A stretch of 30,295 bases of DNA, taken from NCBI GenBank assembly GCA_002296055.1, contig DBHE01000070.1:1-30295 (forward strand), read 5' to 3'. This DNA is from Pseudomonadaceae bacterium UBA836 (lineage in GTDB: Bacteria > Pseudomonadota > Gammaproteobacteria > Pseudomonadales > Pseudomonadaceae). The notes beneath the pieces are model-generated. The model did no database searches. It was not told the DNA's origin and was given only the letters and a program-made list of their open reading frames with translations. Each line of letters begins with the position of its first letter. Positions within the stretch are counted from its first letter, which is position 1. The position numbers and the translations under genes are program-made. Of the stretch, positions 1 to 9,029 are shown one piece after another.

Positions 1-131
1 AATGGCCTCCGGCAGGCGGGTGAACGAAACGTCAACAGGCCCTAGGGTAGCTCAAAAGCAGGCGTTTGAGCACGGCGGTTGAGGGCTTAACGTGCTAGCA
101 TCTGTCTGCTGATGTTGCCGGGAAGGAGCTC
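1..131. other. Upstream region of tamA, candidate extended -10
   Basis: No convincing gene lies here, though the first bases could belong to a neighbour outside the window. A TG-n-TAGCAT string at 93-101 looks like an extended -10 element for tamA, but no good -35 sits 17 bases upstream, so this is weak. An AAGGAG ribosome binding site at 123-128 lies only 3 bases before the tamA ATG. The spacing is tight, but the signal peptide directly after that ATG supports the start. Confidence 0.3.
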
Positions 132-1838
132 ATGGGGCGCGCGATATTATTGGTTGGTTTATTGCTGGTTGCGGCAGGGGCGCAAGCCAGCCTGAAAGTT
201 ACTGTGGTACCGGCAAAAAAAGCAGTCCGCGAGAATATTGAGGCTTACATCGGCACGGTCGATGACGATAGCCGGCAAGCACTGGAGCGGCAGTTTCGCC
301 ATGTTGAAGAGCAGGCCACGCTGGCGGCGCAGGCCCTAGGCTATTATCACACGCGCAATTCACTGAGCATCGGTGGCACCGACGAGGCTCCTGTACTGGA
401 AGTGCGTGTTGAGCTGGGTGAGCCGGTACGGCTGGGTGAGGTGTCCATCGAGATTATGGGGCCGGGCCAGAATACGGACGCCTTTCTGCTCTCGAGCGCA
501 GCGCTGCTGACCCCGGGGGCGGTGCTGCATCATGGCCGCTACGAGGGGGTAAAGTCGCAGATCAACAACCGCGCACTTCGCTATGGTTACTTTGAGGGGC
601 AATACCTCAAGCACGAGCTGCGCGTTGATTTGGAAAGCAATCGCGCCGACATTCATATCCAATACGATACCGGCCCGCGTTACCGTTTGGGCCAGGTTAA
701 CTTCTCCGAAACCATCTTTGACCCGGAACTGCTTGAGCGCATGGTGCCCTTTGAGCCTGGGGTGCCCTATGACGCAGATCTGGTTGGGGAGCTGAACCAG
801 GACTTGCTGTCCAGCGGTTATTTCAACGGCGTACTGGTAACCGCCCCGGTAGATAAAGCGAGTGGACAAGAAGTCCCCGTGCAGGTGGAGATTACCGAGC
901 GTGACCCGCACTCGCTGGGCCTTGGTGGCGGTTTTTCGACCGACGTAGGCGTGCGCGGCAAACTCAGTTGGGATCAGCATTGGGTCAACCCCAAAGGGCA
1001 TAGCCGTGGTGCGAGCATGGAGTTGTCGGCGCCGCGCCAGGAAGTCACTGCCTTTTACCAAGTGCCGCTAGATCCGCCCATCGACAATAACCTGCGTTAT
1101 TTCGTAGGTTGGCAGCACGAGGATATCGATGACGTTGAGACCCGCAGCCTGGCGGTCGGTGCAGAAATCAACACTCGGCTGGAGAGCGGCTGGCAGCGCA
1201 CGATCGGCCTGCGCCTGCAGAATGAGGTTTTCTCGCTGGGCGACGACTCTGGCACCTCCACACTGCTGATTCCCAGCCTGGTGCTGCAACGCACCCAAGC
1301 GACGGGGGGCGTCGACCCGAGTCGCGGCTACAGCATGCTGATGGATGTACAGGGGGCAAAAGCAGGCATTCTCTCGACCGTCGACTTTGCCCGGGTCATG
1401 GGGCAGGTCAAGGGCCTGTACACGGCATTTGATAATCACCGGTTGTTCGGTCGCCTGGCGCTGGGTGCGGTGGCGACCAACGACTTTTCCAGCATCCCGC
1501 CGTCGCTGCGCTTCTTTGCCGGCGGCGACCAGAGCATTCGTGGCTACGATTATCAGAGCCTGTCACCTGTCGACAGCACGGGCGAAACGGTCGGCGGACG
1601 CTACCTGATAGCCAGTACTGCGGAATACCAGTACGAGTTCATCGACAAATGGCGAGCTGCGACCTTCGTTGACTACGGTAACGCCATCGACTCGCTGACC
1701 GATCCGCTGAAAACCAGTGTGGGTGTAGGGATTCGCTGGGTCTCGCCGATCGGCCCGATTCGCGTTGATCTGGCCAGGTCGTTATCGGACCCGGATGAAG
1801 GCTACAAAATTCACTTTTCCATGGGGCCTGAACTGTGA
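132..1838 (+). CDS. tamA: TamA, outer-membrane Omp85-family assembly protein
   Basis: Outer-membrane subunit of the translocation and assembly module, which with TamB helps insert some outer-membrane proteins (autotransporters in the founding work) and has been linked to envelope lipid homeostasis. The 568-residue length is close to E. coli TamA (about 577). Residues 1-19 form a signal peptide (hydrophobic core, A-Q-A then S). About residues 20-260 fit three POTRA domains. The rest is a 16-strand-type Omp85 barrel ending in an F-x-x-G-x-x-L-like strand. The Omp85 IRGY motif of the lid-lock loop is at 469-472, preceded by F-A-G-G-D. The stop overlaps the tamB GTG start (GTGA at 1835-1838), so the pair is translationally coupled. 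The neighbouring tamB makes the family call secure; substrates in this organism cannot be read from sequence. Confidence 0.95.
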   Translation: MGRAILLVGLLLVAAGAQASLKVTVVPAKKAVRENIEAYIGTVDDDSRQALERQFRHVEEQATLAAQALGYYHTRNSLSIGGTDEAPVLEVRVELGEPVRLGEVSIEIMGPGQNTDAFLLSSAALLTPGAVLHHGRYEGVKSQINNRALRYGYFEGQYLKHELRVDLESNRADIHIQYDTGPRYRLGQVNFSETIFDPELLERMVPFEPGVPYDADLVGELNQDLLSSGYFNGVLVTAPVDKASGQEVPVQVEITERDPHSLGLGGGFSTDVGVRGKLSWDQHWVNPKGHSRGASMELSAPRQEVTAFYQVPLDPPIDNNLRYFVGWQHEDIDDVETRSLAVGAEINTRLESGWQRTIGLRLQNEVFSLGDDSGTSTLLIPSLVLQRTQATGGVDPSRGYSMLMDVQGAKAGILSTVDFARVMGQVKGLYTAFDNHRLFGRLALGAVATNDFSSIPPSLRFFAGGDQSIRGYDYQSLSPVDSTGETVGGRYLIASTAEYQYEFIDKWRAATFVDYGNAIDSLTDPLKTSVGVGIRWVSPIGPIRVDLARSLSDPDEGYKIHFSMGPEL

Positions 1839-4800
1839 TCCGTTTTATGTTCAGGGCGCTGGTACGCGGTCTGTTTATCCTGTTACTCCTGCCAGTGCTG
1901 CTGGGCTTTCTGCTGGCCAGCGAACAGGTCAATCGCTGGTTGTTCGCCAAGGTTGAGACGCTGGAGCCGAGGCTGGAGCTGGGCTTTGAAGGGGGCGATT
2001 TATGGCATGGCTGGGACTTTTCAGTCATAGCCTGGCGCGATAGTGCTCTCAACCTGCAAGTCGATAATGCATCTTTGCGCTGGACGCCCGCTTGCTTGTT
2101 CGGCAAAACCCTGTGCCTGGACCGGCTGGTGGTCGAGCGCGTGGTGGTGATCAGTGAAGCCAGCGAGAGCGAAGAGGAGCCGGCCCCCTTTAGCCTGCCC
2201 GAGGTGCAGTTGCCTCTTGGTCTGGAGATTGGCGAGCTTTACCTTGGTGAGCTGTCGCTGGATGGCGAAACTGCGCTGCTCAGCGAACTGGATCTGGTGG
2301 TCCGGGCGAGCGGTGACCAGGTGGTGATTGAGCGCTTCTCTGGGGTTGGCCCCGATCTGGACTGGCAGCTATATGGCAGCCTGCAAACGCGCGGTGACTG
2401 GCCGCTGCAGCTAACCGCGGATGTCAATCTGCCGCCCGTCGACGGGCGCGATTGGGCCGTGCATGCCAGGGCGGCCGGTGATCTGCGGGCTCTGTCGCTG
2501 AACGTGGGCAGCCGTGGGTATTTGCCAGGCAAGTTAAGCGGCGAGGCCAATCTGTTTGAGCCTGGCTATCCGGTGAGTTTGCGCTGGCAGGGCGAGCCCT
2601 TCTTGGTGCTGTCCAGCTTGCCTGAGTCGCTGACGCTTGATGACCTGCTGCTGGAGATGCAGGGTAACCTGGAGGATGGTTATCTGCTGCAAGCCAATTC
2701 CAGCCTGCCTGGTGAAGGCGGCGCGGTCACCTTGGCTTTGGATGCTGAGGTGAACACCCAAGGGGTGCCGTTGTTGGCCCTGCAGATGAAGGTGGCAGAC
2801 GAACCTGCCAGGCGATTGTCGCTGCAGGCAGACGCCAGCTGGCCCGATGGTTTGCAGGCTAATGCTGACCTGGCCATGGATGCCTTTCCCTGGCAATGGT
2901 TGTATCCGGTGGACACCGGCGAGGTGGTACTACAGCAGCTGGCGATGAGCGCGCAGCTGCGAGGTGAAGAGGTGAACGCGAAGCTGCAGGGGCGGCTGAC
3001 CGGCGTTGCGGGTGAACAGGTGAATGTCAAAGCCGAGGTTGCAGGCAACCAGCAGCAACTGAGGATCAGTCCGCTGCAGCTGCTGACTGAGGCAGGCGAG
3101 GCGAGTGGTGAGGTTGACCTCACTCTGCAGCCGGCGTTGGCTTGGGATGGTCGCTTCCGTCTGCGGGGCATCGACCCTGCGGTCTTTGTTGCTGCCATGC
3201 CTGGTGACCTGAACGGACAGCTCAACAGCAACGGGCGCTTGCAGGGCGAGCAACTGCAGCTGCAGGCGGACTGGGACATCAGCGGCACATTGCGGCGCCA
3301 GCCGCTGTCTGTCACGGGCCGCCTCGACAAGCCGGCCAATGATTGGCTGCTGCCTGAGCTGAGGGTGCGGCAGGGCGAGAATCGTATCGACGGCAGCGCT
3401 CGGTGGGGGCAGCAGGTGACTGGCCGCTTCAACCTGCAGCTTGATCGCCTGGCGACGCTCTGGCCCGGGCTGCAGGGCAGTCTGGCGGGCGATCTCCAGC
3501 TGGCCGGCAGCAGCGCAGCGCCGCAGCTGAGTGCCGCGCTGCGCGGGGAGGGCGTAGGCATGGATGAACAAGGGCTTGATACGCTCAGCCTGGATGCCAG
3601 CGTCACACTGAGCGAGCAGCTACCCTTGCGCTTGGCGTTGGCCGCTAACGGGCTGCGCAGTGCGGACACCCTGTTGGGCGACTTGCAGCTGGACGTCACC
3701 GGCAACCGTGCCGCGCATCAGCTGGTGATGCAGTTACACAACGGGGTGGCCGACGCAGACCTGCAACTCGATGGCGCGCTCAATGATAGTCAATGGCGCG
3801 GTACCCTGAATCGAGGCGAGTTGGGCTATCAGCACGTCCAGCTGGTGTTGCAGGAGGCGGCCAATATCGACTACCGCCTGAGCGATGGCCGGCTGCAGCT
3901 TTCGGGGCATTGCTGGCAGCAGTCTGAAGCCCGGTTGTGCTTCAACGAACGGCAAACGCTGATGCCAGAGCGCAAGCTTGACGTGCGCCTGCAAGCCTTT
4001 GACCTGGCTGACCTGCAGCCCTGGCTGCCGGACGATCTACGCTGGCAGGGCCTGCTCGACGCCGAGGTAGAGCTCAGCCAGACGCCGGGCAAGGCGCCGC
4101 TTGGCAACGTGGTGGTGCGTAGCGAAGACGGTGTCATCCAGATGCGCGATGGCGAGGACCTGATTGACTTCCCCTACCAGCAGCTGAGCCTGGACACCCA
4201 GCTGCAAGCACGCACTGCCAGCACACAACTGCTGCTGAGCAGCGATGTGATTGGTCGGTTAGCAGTCAATGCCGATATTACCGACCCGGCGGGCGCCCAA
4301 ACCTTATCAGGTGACTATGAACTAAATGACCTCAAGCTGGACTTCCTGCGTCCGATGCTGCCCGATGTAGATGAACTGCAACTGACCCTCAACGGCGCGG
4401 GTACACTTAGTGGCGCCTTGAGCGAGCCAGTGGTAAGCGGGTTGTTGACGTTACGCGAGGGATTGGTGTCTGGCCGTAACCTGCCGATCAGTCTGGAGCA
4501 ACTGCAGGCCGATATCCGTATCAATGGCACCCAGGCACAGTTGGACGGACGTTGGCGTAGTGGTGAGCAGGGCCAGGGCAGCCTGACCGGTCAAGTCGGC
4601 TGGGCGCCGCTGGATATCGCCCTGCAACTCAAAGGCAGCGCCTTGCCGGTGATTGTAGAGCCTTATGCACAGCTGCAAGTTGCACCGGATCTGCAAATTG
4701 CCCTGCACAACGATAATGTGCAGATCAGCGGCGAGTTGGCGATTCCGGAAGGTGATATTCGCGTGCGGGAGTTGCCTGCAAGTGCTGTCAAGGTGTCACC

Positions 4801-5533
4801 CGATGTGGTTATTGTCGGCCACGAGCCGGAAGAAGAGGTGGCGGGCCTGGGCATTTCTGCCCGCGTCAAACTCAATATCGGCGACCAGTTGAGGCTCAGC
4901 GCTTTCGGCTTGCGTGGCCGTCTGAGCGGCCAACTGGAAGTGCAGGAAAACCTGACCGCCAATGGCGACCTGCAGATTCTCGATGGCGAGTTTCGCCGTC
5001 TTGGCCAGGAACTCAAGTTGCGCCGAGCGCTGCTGCTGTTTTCCGGCCCCATCAGCCAGCCCTATCTGAATGTCGAGGCGATTCGCGAGGTCGATGACGT
5101 GGTCGCCGGCCTGCGAATAACCGGAAACGCCACCAGCCCGAAATCGGAGGTTTTCTCCGAGCCTGGCATGTCCCAACAGGAAGCCATGTCATATCTGATT
5201 CTTGGCCGTCCATTGGGCGAGGAAGGGGATAACAACCTGCTGGCTCAGGCCGCGCTTGGGTTGGGCCTGGCCGGCGGCGCGCCAATAACCCGCGGCATTG
5301 GTAATGCACTGGGCCTGGAGGACTTTGCAGTCGAAGCCGAAGGCAGCGGCAATGAAACCCAGGTAGTAGCCAGTGGCAGCATTACCGACAAGCTGAGCGT
5401 ACGCTACGGTGTGGGTGTGTTTGAGCCGGCCAACCAACTGGCGCTGCGCTATGAGCTGACACGCCGGCTATACCTGGAGGCGGTAAGCGGCTTTGCCAGC
5501 TCGCTGGATTTCTTCTATCGTATCGACTTTTAG
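1835..5533 (+). CDS. tamB: TamB, inner-membrane-anchored translocation and assembly protein
   Basis: Partner of TamA: a very long periplasm-spanning protein of the AsmA-like/repeating beta-groove class, thought to bridge the inner membrane to TamA and to carry hydrophobic cargo, possibly phospholipid. The 1232 residues compare with about 1259 in E. coli. An N-terminal signal anchor spans about residues 5-28. The body is a monotonous run of amphipathic beta strands rich in L, Q, G and D. The conserved TamB/DUF490 domain occupies about the last 330 residues, and the chain ends in an aromatic terminus (F-Y-R-I-D-F). The start is GTG at 1835 inside the tamA stop; an ATG four codons later (1847) is an alternative. 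A 7-bp hairpin follows the stop. Family and role are secure; the transport role is from the literature. Confidence 0.95.
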   Translation: MIRFMFRALVRGLFILLLLPVLLGFLLASEQVNRWLFAKVETLEPRLELGFEGGDLWHGWDFSVIAWRDSALNLQVDNASLRWTPACLFGKTLCLDRLVVERVVVISEASESEEEPAPFSLPEVQLPLGLEIGELYLGELSLDGETALLSELDLVVRASGDQVVIERFSGVGPDLDWQLYGSLQTRGDWPLQLTADVNLPPVDGRDWAVHARAAGDLRALSLNVGSRGYLPGKLSGEANLFEPGYPVSLRWQGEPFLVLSSLPESLTLDDLLLEMQGNLEDGYLLQANSSLPGEGGAVTLALDAEVNTQGVPLLALQMKVADEPARRLSLQADASWPDGLQANADLAMDAFPWQWLYPVDTGEVVLQQLAMSAQLRGEEVNAKLQGRLTGVAGEQVNVKAEVAGNQQQLRISPLQLLTEAGEASGEVDLTLQPALAWDGRFRLRGIDPAVFVAAMPGDLNGQLNSNGRLQGEQLQLQADWDISGTLRRQPLSVTGRLDKPANDWLLPELRVRQGENRIDGSARWGQQVTGRFNLQLDRLATLWPGLQGSLAGDLQLAGSSAAPQLSAALRGEGVGMDEQGLDTLSLDASVTLSEQLPLRLALAANGLRSADTLLGDLQLDVTGNRAAHQLVMQLHNGVADADLQLDGALNDSQWRGTLNRGELGYQHVQLVLQEAANIDYRLSDGRLQLSGHCWQQSEARLCFNERQTLMPERKLDVRLQAFDLADLQPWLPDDLRWQGLLDAEVELSQTPGKAPLGNVVVRSEDGVIQMRDGEDLIDFPYQQLSLDTQLQARTASTQLLLSSDVIGRLAVNADITDPAGAQTLSGDYELNDLKLDFLRPMLPDVDELQLTLNGAGTLSGALSEPVVSGLLTLREGLVSGRNLPISLEQLQADIRINGTQAQLDGRWRSGEQGQGSLTGQVGWAPLDIALQLKGSALPVIVEPYAQLQVAPDLQIALHNDNVQISGELAIPEGDIRVRELPASAVKVSPDVVIVGHEPEEEVAGLGISARVKLNIGDQLRLSAFGLRGRLSGQLEVQENLTANGDLQILDGEFRRLGQELKLRRALLLFSGPISQPYLNVEAIREVDDVVAGLRITGNATSPKSEVFSEPGMSQQEAMSYLILGRPLGEEGDNNLLAQAALGLGLAGGAPITRGIGNALGLEDFAVEAEGSGNETQVVASGSITDKLSVRYGVGVFEPANQLALRYELTRRLYLEAVSGFASSLDFFYRIDF

Positions 5534-5534
5534 C

Positions 5535-5554
5535 GCAGCCCATTTCGGGGCTGC
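5535..5554 (+). terminator. Hairpin just after tamB
   Basis: Perfect 7-bp stem GCAGCCC / GGGCTGC with a 6-base loop, starting two bases after the tamB stop codon. There is no T tract after it, so it is at most a weak intrinsic terminator or an mRNA 3'-end stabiliser between tamAB and tpx. Confidence 0.4.
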
Positions 5555-5606
5555 AGGCACCAGCACCAACACCCATCTCGTGCCAAGGCACGTTCAAGGA
5601 GTCATC

Positions 5607-6104
5607 ATGTCTAGCGTCACTTTGCGCGGTAACCCGATTTCCGTAGGCGGCCAGTTTCCGGCCAAGGGCGATAGCGCACCGGCCTTCAGCCTGGTTGCCA
5701 AGGACTTGTCCGATGTCAGCCTCGCGAGCCTGGCGGGCAAGCGCAAGATTCTGAACATCTTCCCAAGCGTCGACACGCCGACCTGCGCCACGTCGGTACG
5801 CACCTTCAACAGCAAGGCCAGCGCGCTGAACAACACCGTTGTTCTTTGCATCTCGGCGGATCTGCCCTTTGCCCAGGCGCGCTTCTGCGGTGCCGAAGGT
5901 CTGGATAACGTAGTGAACCTGTCCACCATGCGCGGCCGTGAGTTTGTACGTGCCTATGGCGTTGACATTGAAAACGGCCCGCTGGCCGGTCTGACCGCCC
6001 GCGCGGTGGTTGTGCTGGATGAGGATGATAAGGTTCTGCACAGCGAGCTGGTCAGCGAGATTGGCCAAGAGCCGAACTACGAGGCGGCGCTGGCTGCTCT
6101 CTGA
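5607..6104 (+). CDS. tpx: Thiol peroxidase Tpx (atypical 2-Cys peroxiredoxin)
   Basis: Reduces hydrogen peroxide and preferentially alkyl/lipid hydroperoxides, with electrons from thioredoxin. The protein has 165 residues, close to the family norm. The peroxidatic cysteine is C60 in the D-T-P-T-C motif and the resolving cysteine is C94 (R-F-C); an additional C81 lies between them. The start is chosen at 5607 because AAGGAG at 5596-5601 sits 5 bases upstream and the N terminus V-T-L-R-G-N is the usual Tpx beginning. The frame runs open to 5493 but that extension overlaps tamB. It appears monocistronic: a hairpin precedes it, and a convergent kinase gene with a shared hairpin follows. Confidence 0.96.
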   Translation: MSSVTLRGNPISVGGQFPAKGDSAPAFSLVAKDLSDVSLASLAGKRKILNIFPSVDTPTCATSVRTFNSKASALNNTVVLCISADLPFAQARFCGAEGLDNVVNLSTMRGREFVRAYGVDIENGPLAGLTARAVVVLDEDDKVLHSELVSEIGQEPNYEAALAAL

Positions 6105-6112
6105 GCCTGCCG

Positions 6113-6140
6113 AGCGGCCATGCCTTAGCGCGTGGCCGCT
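6113..6140. terminator. Hairpin between convergent tpx and hybrid kinase genes
   Basis: Perfect 8-bp inverted repeat AGCGGCCA / TGGCCGCT with a 12-base loop, beginning 9 bases after the tpx stop and running into the last codons of the opposing kinase gene. On the + strand it is followed by GTTCTTG, a poor T tract. It is placed where a shared terminator would be expected. Confidence 0.5.
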
Positions 6141-8707
6141 GTTCTTGCCCGCTGCAGTAGCTCCTCCAGAATACCGACCAGTTTTTTCTCATCTACCGGC
6201 TTGTCTAGCCAGGCGATAGCCGAGTCCTCCGCAGCTCCGTTGTGTAGCAGCCGCTGACCCTCCTCACAGTAAGCCGACACCACCAGAATAGGCAGCGCAG
6301 CCGTTGTTTGGTCCGCACGCAGGTCGCGTATCAGGGTCAGGCCGTGGCCGTCCTGTAGTCGCAGGTCGGTTAACAGTGCGGCGTAGGTATGTTCCTTGAG
6401 ATAGCCGCGCGCTTCCAGAACGCTGTTGGCGGTTGTCGGCTCATAGCCCGACTTGCGTACGATCAGTGCGATAAAGTCGGCGATCATCGGGTCGTCATCC
6501 AGCACCAGGACCGCGCCTGGGGTGTCTGAGGCGTCACGCGTGGCGGCTTCGCCATCTTCCGCTTCAATCGGCAGGCGTACCCAGAAGGTAGCGCCATGCT
6601 CTGGCAGTGAACTGAACCCAACGTCACCGTTCATTTGCTGAGCCAGCTCGCGAGTAATCGCCAGGCCCAAGCCTGTGCCGGCCTGCTGGCGACGATCCGA
6701 GCCATCCGCTTGGGCGAACTTATTGAAAATCTGCGACTGGAAGGCCAGCGGGATGCCCTCACCCTGGTCGATGACATTGATCTGCACCTGCTCGCCCAGC
6801 CGCTGCGTGGTCACGGTAACTACGCTACCCGCTGGCGAAAATTTGATGGCATTGGAGAGATAGTTGTTGAGTATCTGATGCAGGCGCATGCTGTCCACCC
6901 GTACCCAGCAATGACAGTCCCCCTCGCGTTTCAGTGTGATGTCGCGGCTGGTAGCAAACGCCTGGTTGGCGTTCAGCGCTTCGTCTATCAGCTCGGTCAG
7001 GGCGCAGGGGCGCATGTCGAATTTCATCTTGCCTGCGGCCAGTTTCTCCATGTCGAGCAGGTCGTTGATCAGCAAATTCAGGCGCTGGCTATTGCTCTCG
7101 GCGATTTCCAGCATGCGCGCCATCGCTTCTGGCACCTCTCCGAGGGTGCCGCTATTGACGATAGCGAGGGCGCCGGAAATGGAGGTGAGGGGAGTGCGCA
7201 GCTCGTGACTGACCGTGGAGACAAACTGACTCTTGAGCTGCTCCACGCGCTTTGCTTCGGTCAGGTCAAGCATGGTGCCGCTGACGCGCAGGGCTTTGCT
7301 CTGTTCGTCACGCTGAATAATGCCGCGCAGCAGCACCGGGATGCTTTGTCCGCCCTGGTGGGTCAGGCGGGTCTCAACCGAGAAGGTGTCTTGCTCGGAT
7401 TGCATGACCTCGCGCAAGGTGCTCAGCAGCTCATGGCGAGCCTGTGGCACGAGCACCGATTGCCAGCGGTGAAGCGAGTGAGCTTCCTCTTGGGGAGGGT
7501 AGCCGATCATTTCCCAGGCCCGGTCTGAGGCCATGAATTGCCAGCTCTGCATGTCGACGTCCCACCAGCCGTCGCTACTGCCCTGCAACGCGAGCCGTTT
7601 GCGCTCTTCGCTTAGCCTAAGCGCTTCGTTACTGGCGCGCAGCTTGCGCGTCATTTGATGGGCAATACGCTCGGCCTGCTCGCGGCGTAGTACCAGCAAA
7701 GAGGCGAGGGCGAACAGCAGCAGGGCTGCGGCGAGGCCCAATAGCAATATCCAGGGACTGGCGACAGAGCCACGTTCAAAGCTGGGGGGGCTGGCAAAGT
7801 CCAGTCGCCAGTCGCGGCCATAAAAATGCAAGTCCAGACTGCGCTGGTACAGGGCCTTTCCGCTGTCTGGTGTCAGGTCACTGTAGAGCTGGGGAAACTC
7901 CAGGCCGGCAGCGGTATCGGTGATGCGATAGCGCACGCCCGGGGTGCGTGAGCCGAGGATGCCATCGAGCAGGTCGCCCATGCGATAGGGGCTGTAGACG
8001 AATCCGCGTAGCGCGCGTTGACGTTGCTCCGAGGTTTCCAGCGACGCACCGCGATGATAGATGGGCGTGTACATGAGAATCCCGGCCTGCACCTCGCCAT
8101 GGGTTTCTTGCAGCAACCGCACCGGCCCGGTAACCCGTGTCTCGCCACTCTCGGCGGCGGCCTGCATGGCTTCACGGCGCACCGGTTCGGAAAACATGTC
8201 GTAGCCAAAGGCGGCGAGGTTCCGACCTTTGAAAGGCTCTAGATAGAGAATGGCGGTATAGAAGGGCCTAGGGCCTGGTGGATGCACCGCAAAATCGGCA
8301 AAGCCTTCAGCGCGTACGGCGTTCTCAAAGGCGTCCAGCGTCAGCGGGGGCACCACCTGCGCATAACCGACACCGAGAATGCCAGGGTAGTTCTCGGCCA
8401 GTCGCAGGCGCTCCACCATGATGCGCCACTCGTTGCGCGATACTCGTCCGCTGGCATCCATCAGGCCGGCGCCGCCCAGCAGTATCTGCTCGTGGTGGAT
8501 CATGCGCTTGCGGATCGCCAGGGCGATGTCGTTGGTCAGCAGGGTGAACTCGCGGTCGGCAGCGTCGTGCTCGCGCTCATTCTGATACTGCCAGACCAGC
8601 AGGGTGGCAAGCAGCACGATCGCGGCAACACACCAGGCAATGGTGTTCTTGCGGCTGATAATGGCGCGTCCTGGGGTGAGCGAGTAGGGAGAAGAGGGCG
8701 ATGGCAT
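6125..8707 (-). CDS. CHASE-PAS hybrid sensor histidine kinase with C-terminal receiver
   Basis: Membrane-bound two-component sensor of 860 residues. TM1 is about residues 22-40, followed by a periplasmic CHASE-type sensor of about 60-310 (with the conserved G-Y-D-M-F-S-E-P-x-R-R segment near 168-178), then TM2 at about 318-341. A PAS/PAC-like segment spans about 365-485. In the HisKA domain the phospho-acceptor is H501 in S-H-E-L-R-T-P. The HATPase has N-box residues N615/N619, the D-x-G-x-G box at 647-651 and a G-T-G-L-G-L box near 677-682. The receiver domain (about 732-852) has the acidic pocket D737-D739, phospho-acceptor D781 and K836, so all catalytic residues are present. No HPt domain and no adjacent response-regulator gene is seen, so the phosphorelay partner is elsewhere. 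CHASE domains bind diverse small molecules; the ligand is unknown. No clear ribosome binding site precedes the ATG at 8707. Confidence 0.9.
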   Translation of the reverse strand: MPSPSSPYSLTPGRAIISRKNTIAWCVAAIVLLATLLVWQYQNEREHDAADREFTLLTNDIALAIRKRMIHHEQILLGGAGLMDASGRVSRNEWRIMVERLRLAENYPGILGVGYAQVVPPLTLDAFENAVRAEGFADFAVHPPGPRPFYTAILYLEPFKGRNLAAFGYDMFSEPVRREAMQAAAESGETRVTGPVRLLQETHGEVQAGILMYTPIYHRGASLETSEQRQRALRGFVYSPYRMGDLLDGILGSRTPGVRYRITDTAAGLEFPQLYSDLTPDSGKALYQRSLDLHFYGRDWRLDFASPPSFERGSVASPWILLLGLAAALLLFALASLLVLRREQAERIAHQMTRKLRASNEALRLSEERKRLALQGSSDGWWDVDMQSWQFMASDRAWEMIGYPPQEEAHSLHRWQSVLVPQARHELLSTLREVMQSEQDTFSVETRLTHQGGQSIPVLLRGIIQRDEQSKALRVSGTMLDLTEAKRVEQLKSQFVSTVSHELRTPLTSISGALAIVNSGTLGEVPEAMARMLEIAESNSQRLNLLINDLLDMEKLAAGKMKFDMRPCALTELIDEALNANQAFATSRDITLKREGDCHCWVRVDSMRLHQILNNYLSNAIKFSPAGSVVTVTTQRLGEQVQINVIDQGEGIPLAFQSQIFNKFAQADGSDRRQQAGTGLGLAITRELAQQMNGDVGFSSLPEHGATFWVRLPIEAEDGEAATRDASDTPGAVLVLDDDPMIADFIALIVRKSGYEPTTANSVLEARGYLKEHTYAALLTDLRLQDGHGLTLIRDLRADQTTAALPILVVSAYCEEGQRLLHNGAAEDSAIAWLDKPVDEKKLVGILEELLQRARTAATR

Positions 8708-9029
8708 CGGTATAGCGGCGTCTTTGGCTGGCTGGCAGAGTCTAGTCCCTATGATAGTTGTCTGTCGCGCCCTGTGCAGTAGATTCTGGCGATAGCCTGG
8801 TTGGGCGGCCTTTTCGGTTGCTCTGTGGCCTGCAATGGCTATTGTGACAGAAATATTTTGACGCTATTTTTATGACGCCATCCAGCGTGCTAGAGCGGTT
8901 AAGGCCCCAACGGCCCGGTTGCGCCCAAACCAAGGGGCTTGAATAGCTCGCCTTGTATCTATTAGTTTTCCTGTCCTGCTGTCATTTTGCCTTTATTTAA
9001 GGTCGCTTGAGGGACGCGCGCACACGGTT
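8708..9029. other. Divergent intergenic region, kinase / GGDEF-EAL gene
   Basis: A 322-base gap between divergent signalling genes. No gene is supported; short frames here lack ribosome binding sites and family resemblance. The stretch 8845-8880 and the last 80 bases are noticeably AT-rich compared with the flanks, as expected for promoters. Apart from one weak kinase promoter candidate I see no clear sigma-70 pair for the + strand gene, and no clear ribosome binding site for either gene. Confidence 0.4.
8751..8778 (-). promoter_or_regulatory. Candidate sigma-70 promoter of the hybrid kinase gene
   Basis: On the minus strand TGCACA (8773-8778, 4/6 matches to TTGACA) is followed after 16 bases by TATCAT (8751-8756, 5/6 matches to TATAAT), about 45 bases before the kinase ATG. 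Pattern match only. Confidence 0.25.

Noticed and set aside
2680-3705. A 341-codon minus-strand frame inside tamB
   Set aside because: It has no family resemblance and Ser/Arg/Pro-rich shadow composition, while tamB is continuous and coherent across it.
5493-5606. Upstream extension of tpx
   Set aside because: The extra 38 codons overlap tamB and the hairpin, have no ribosome binding site and precede the standard Tpx N terminus.
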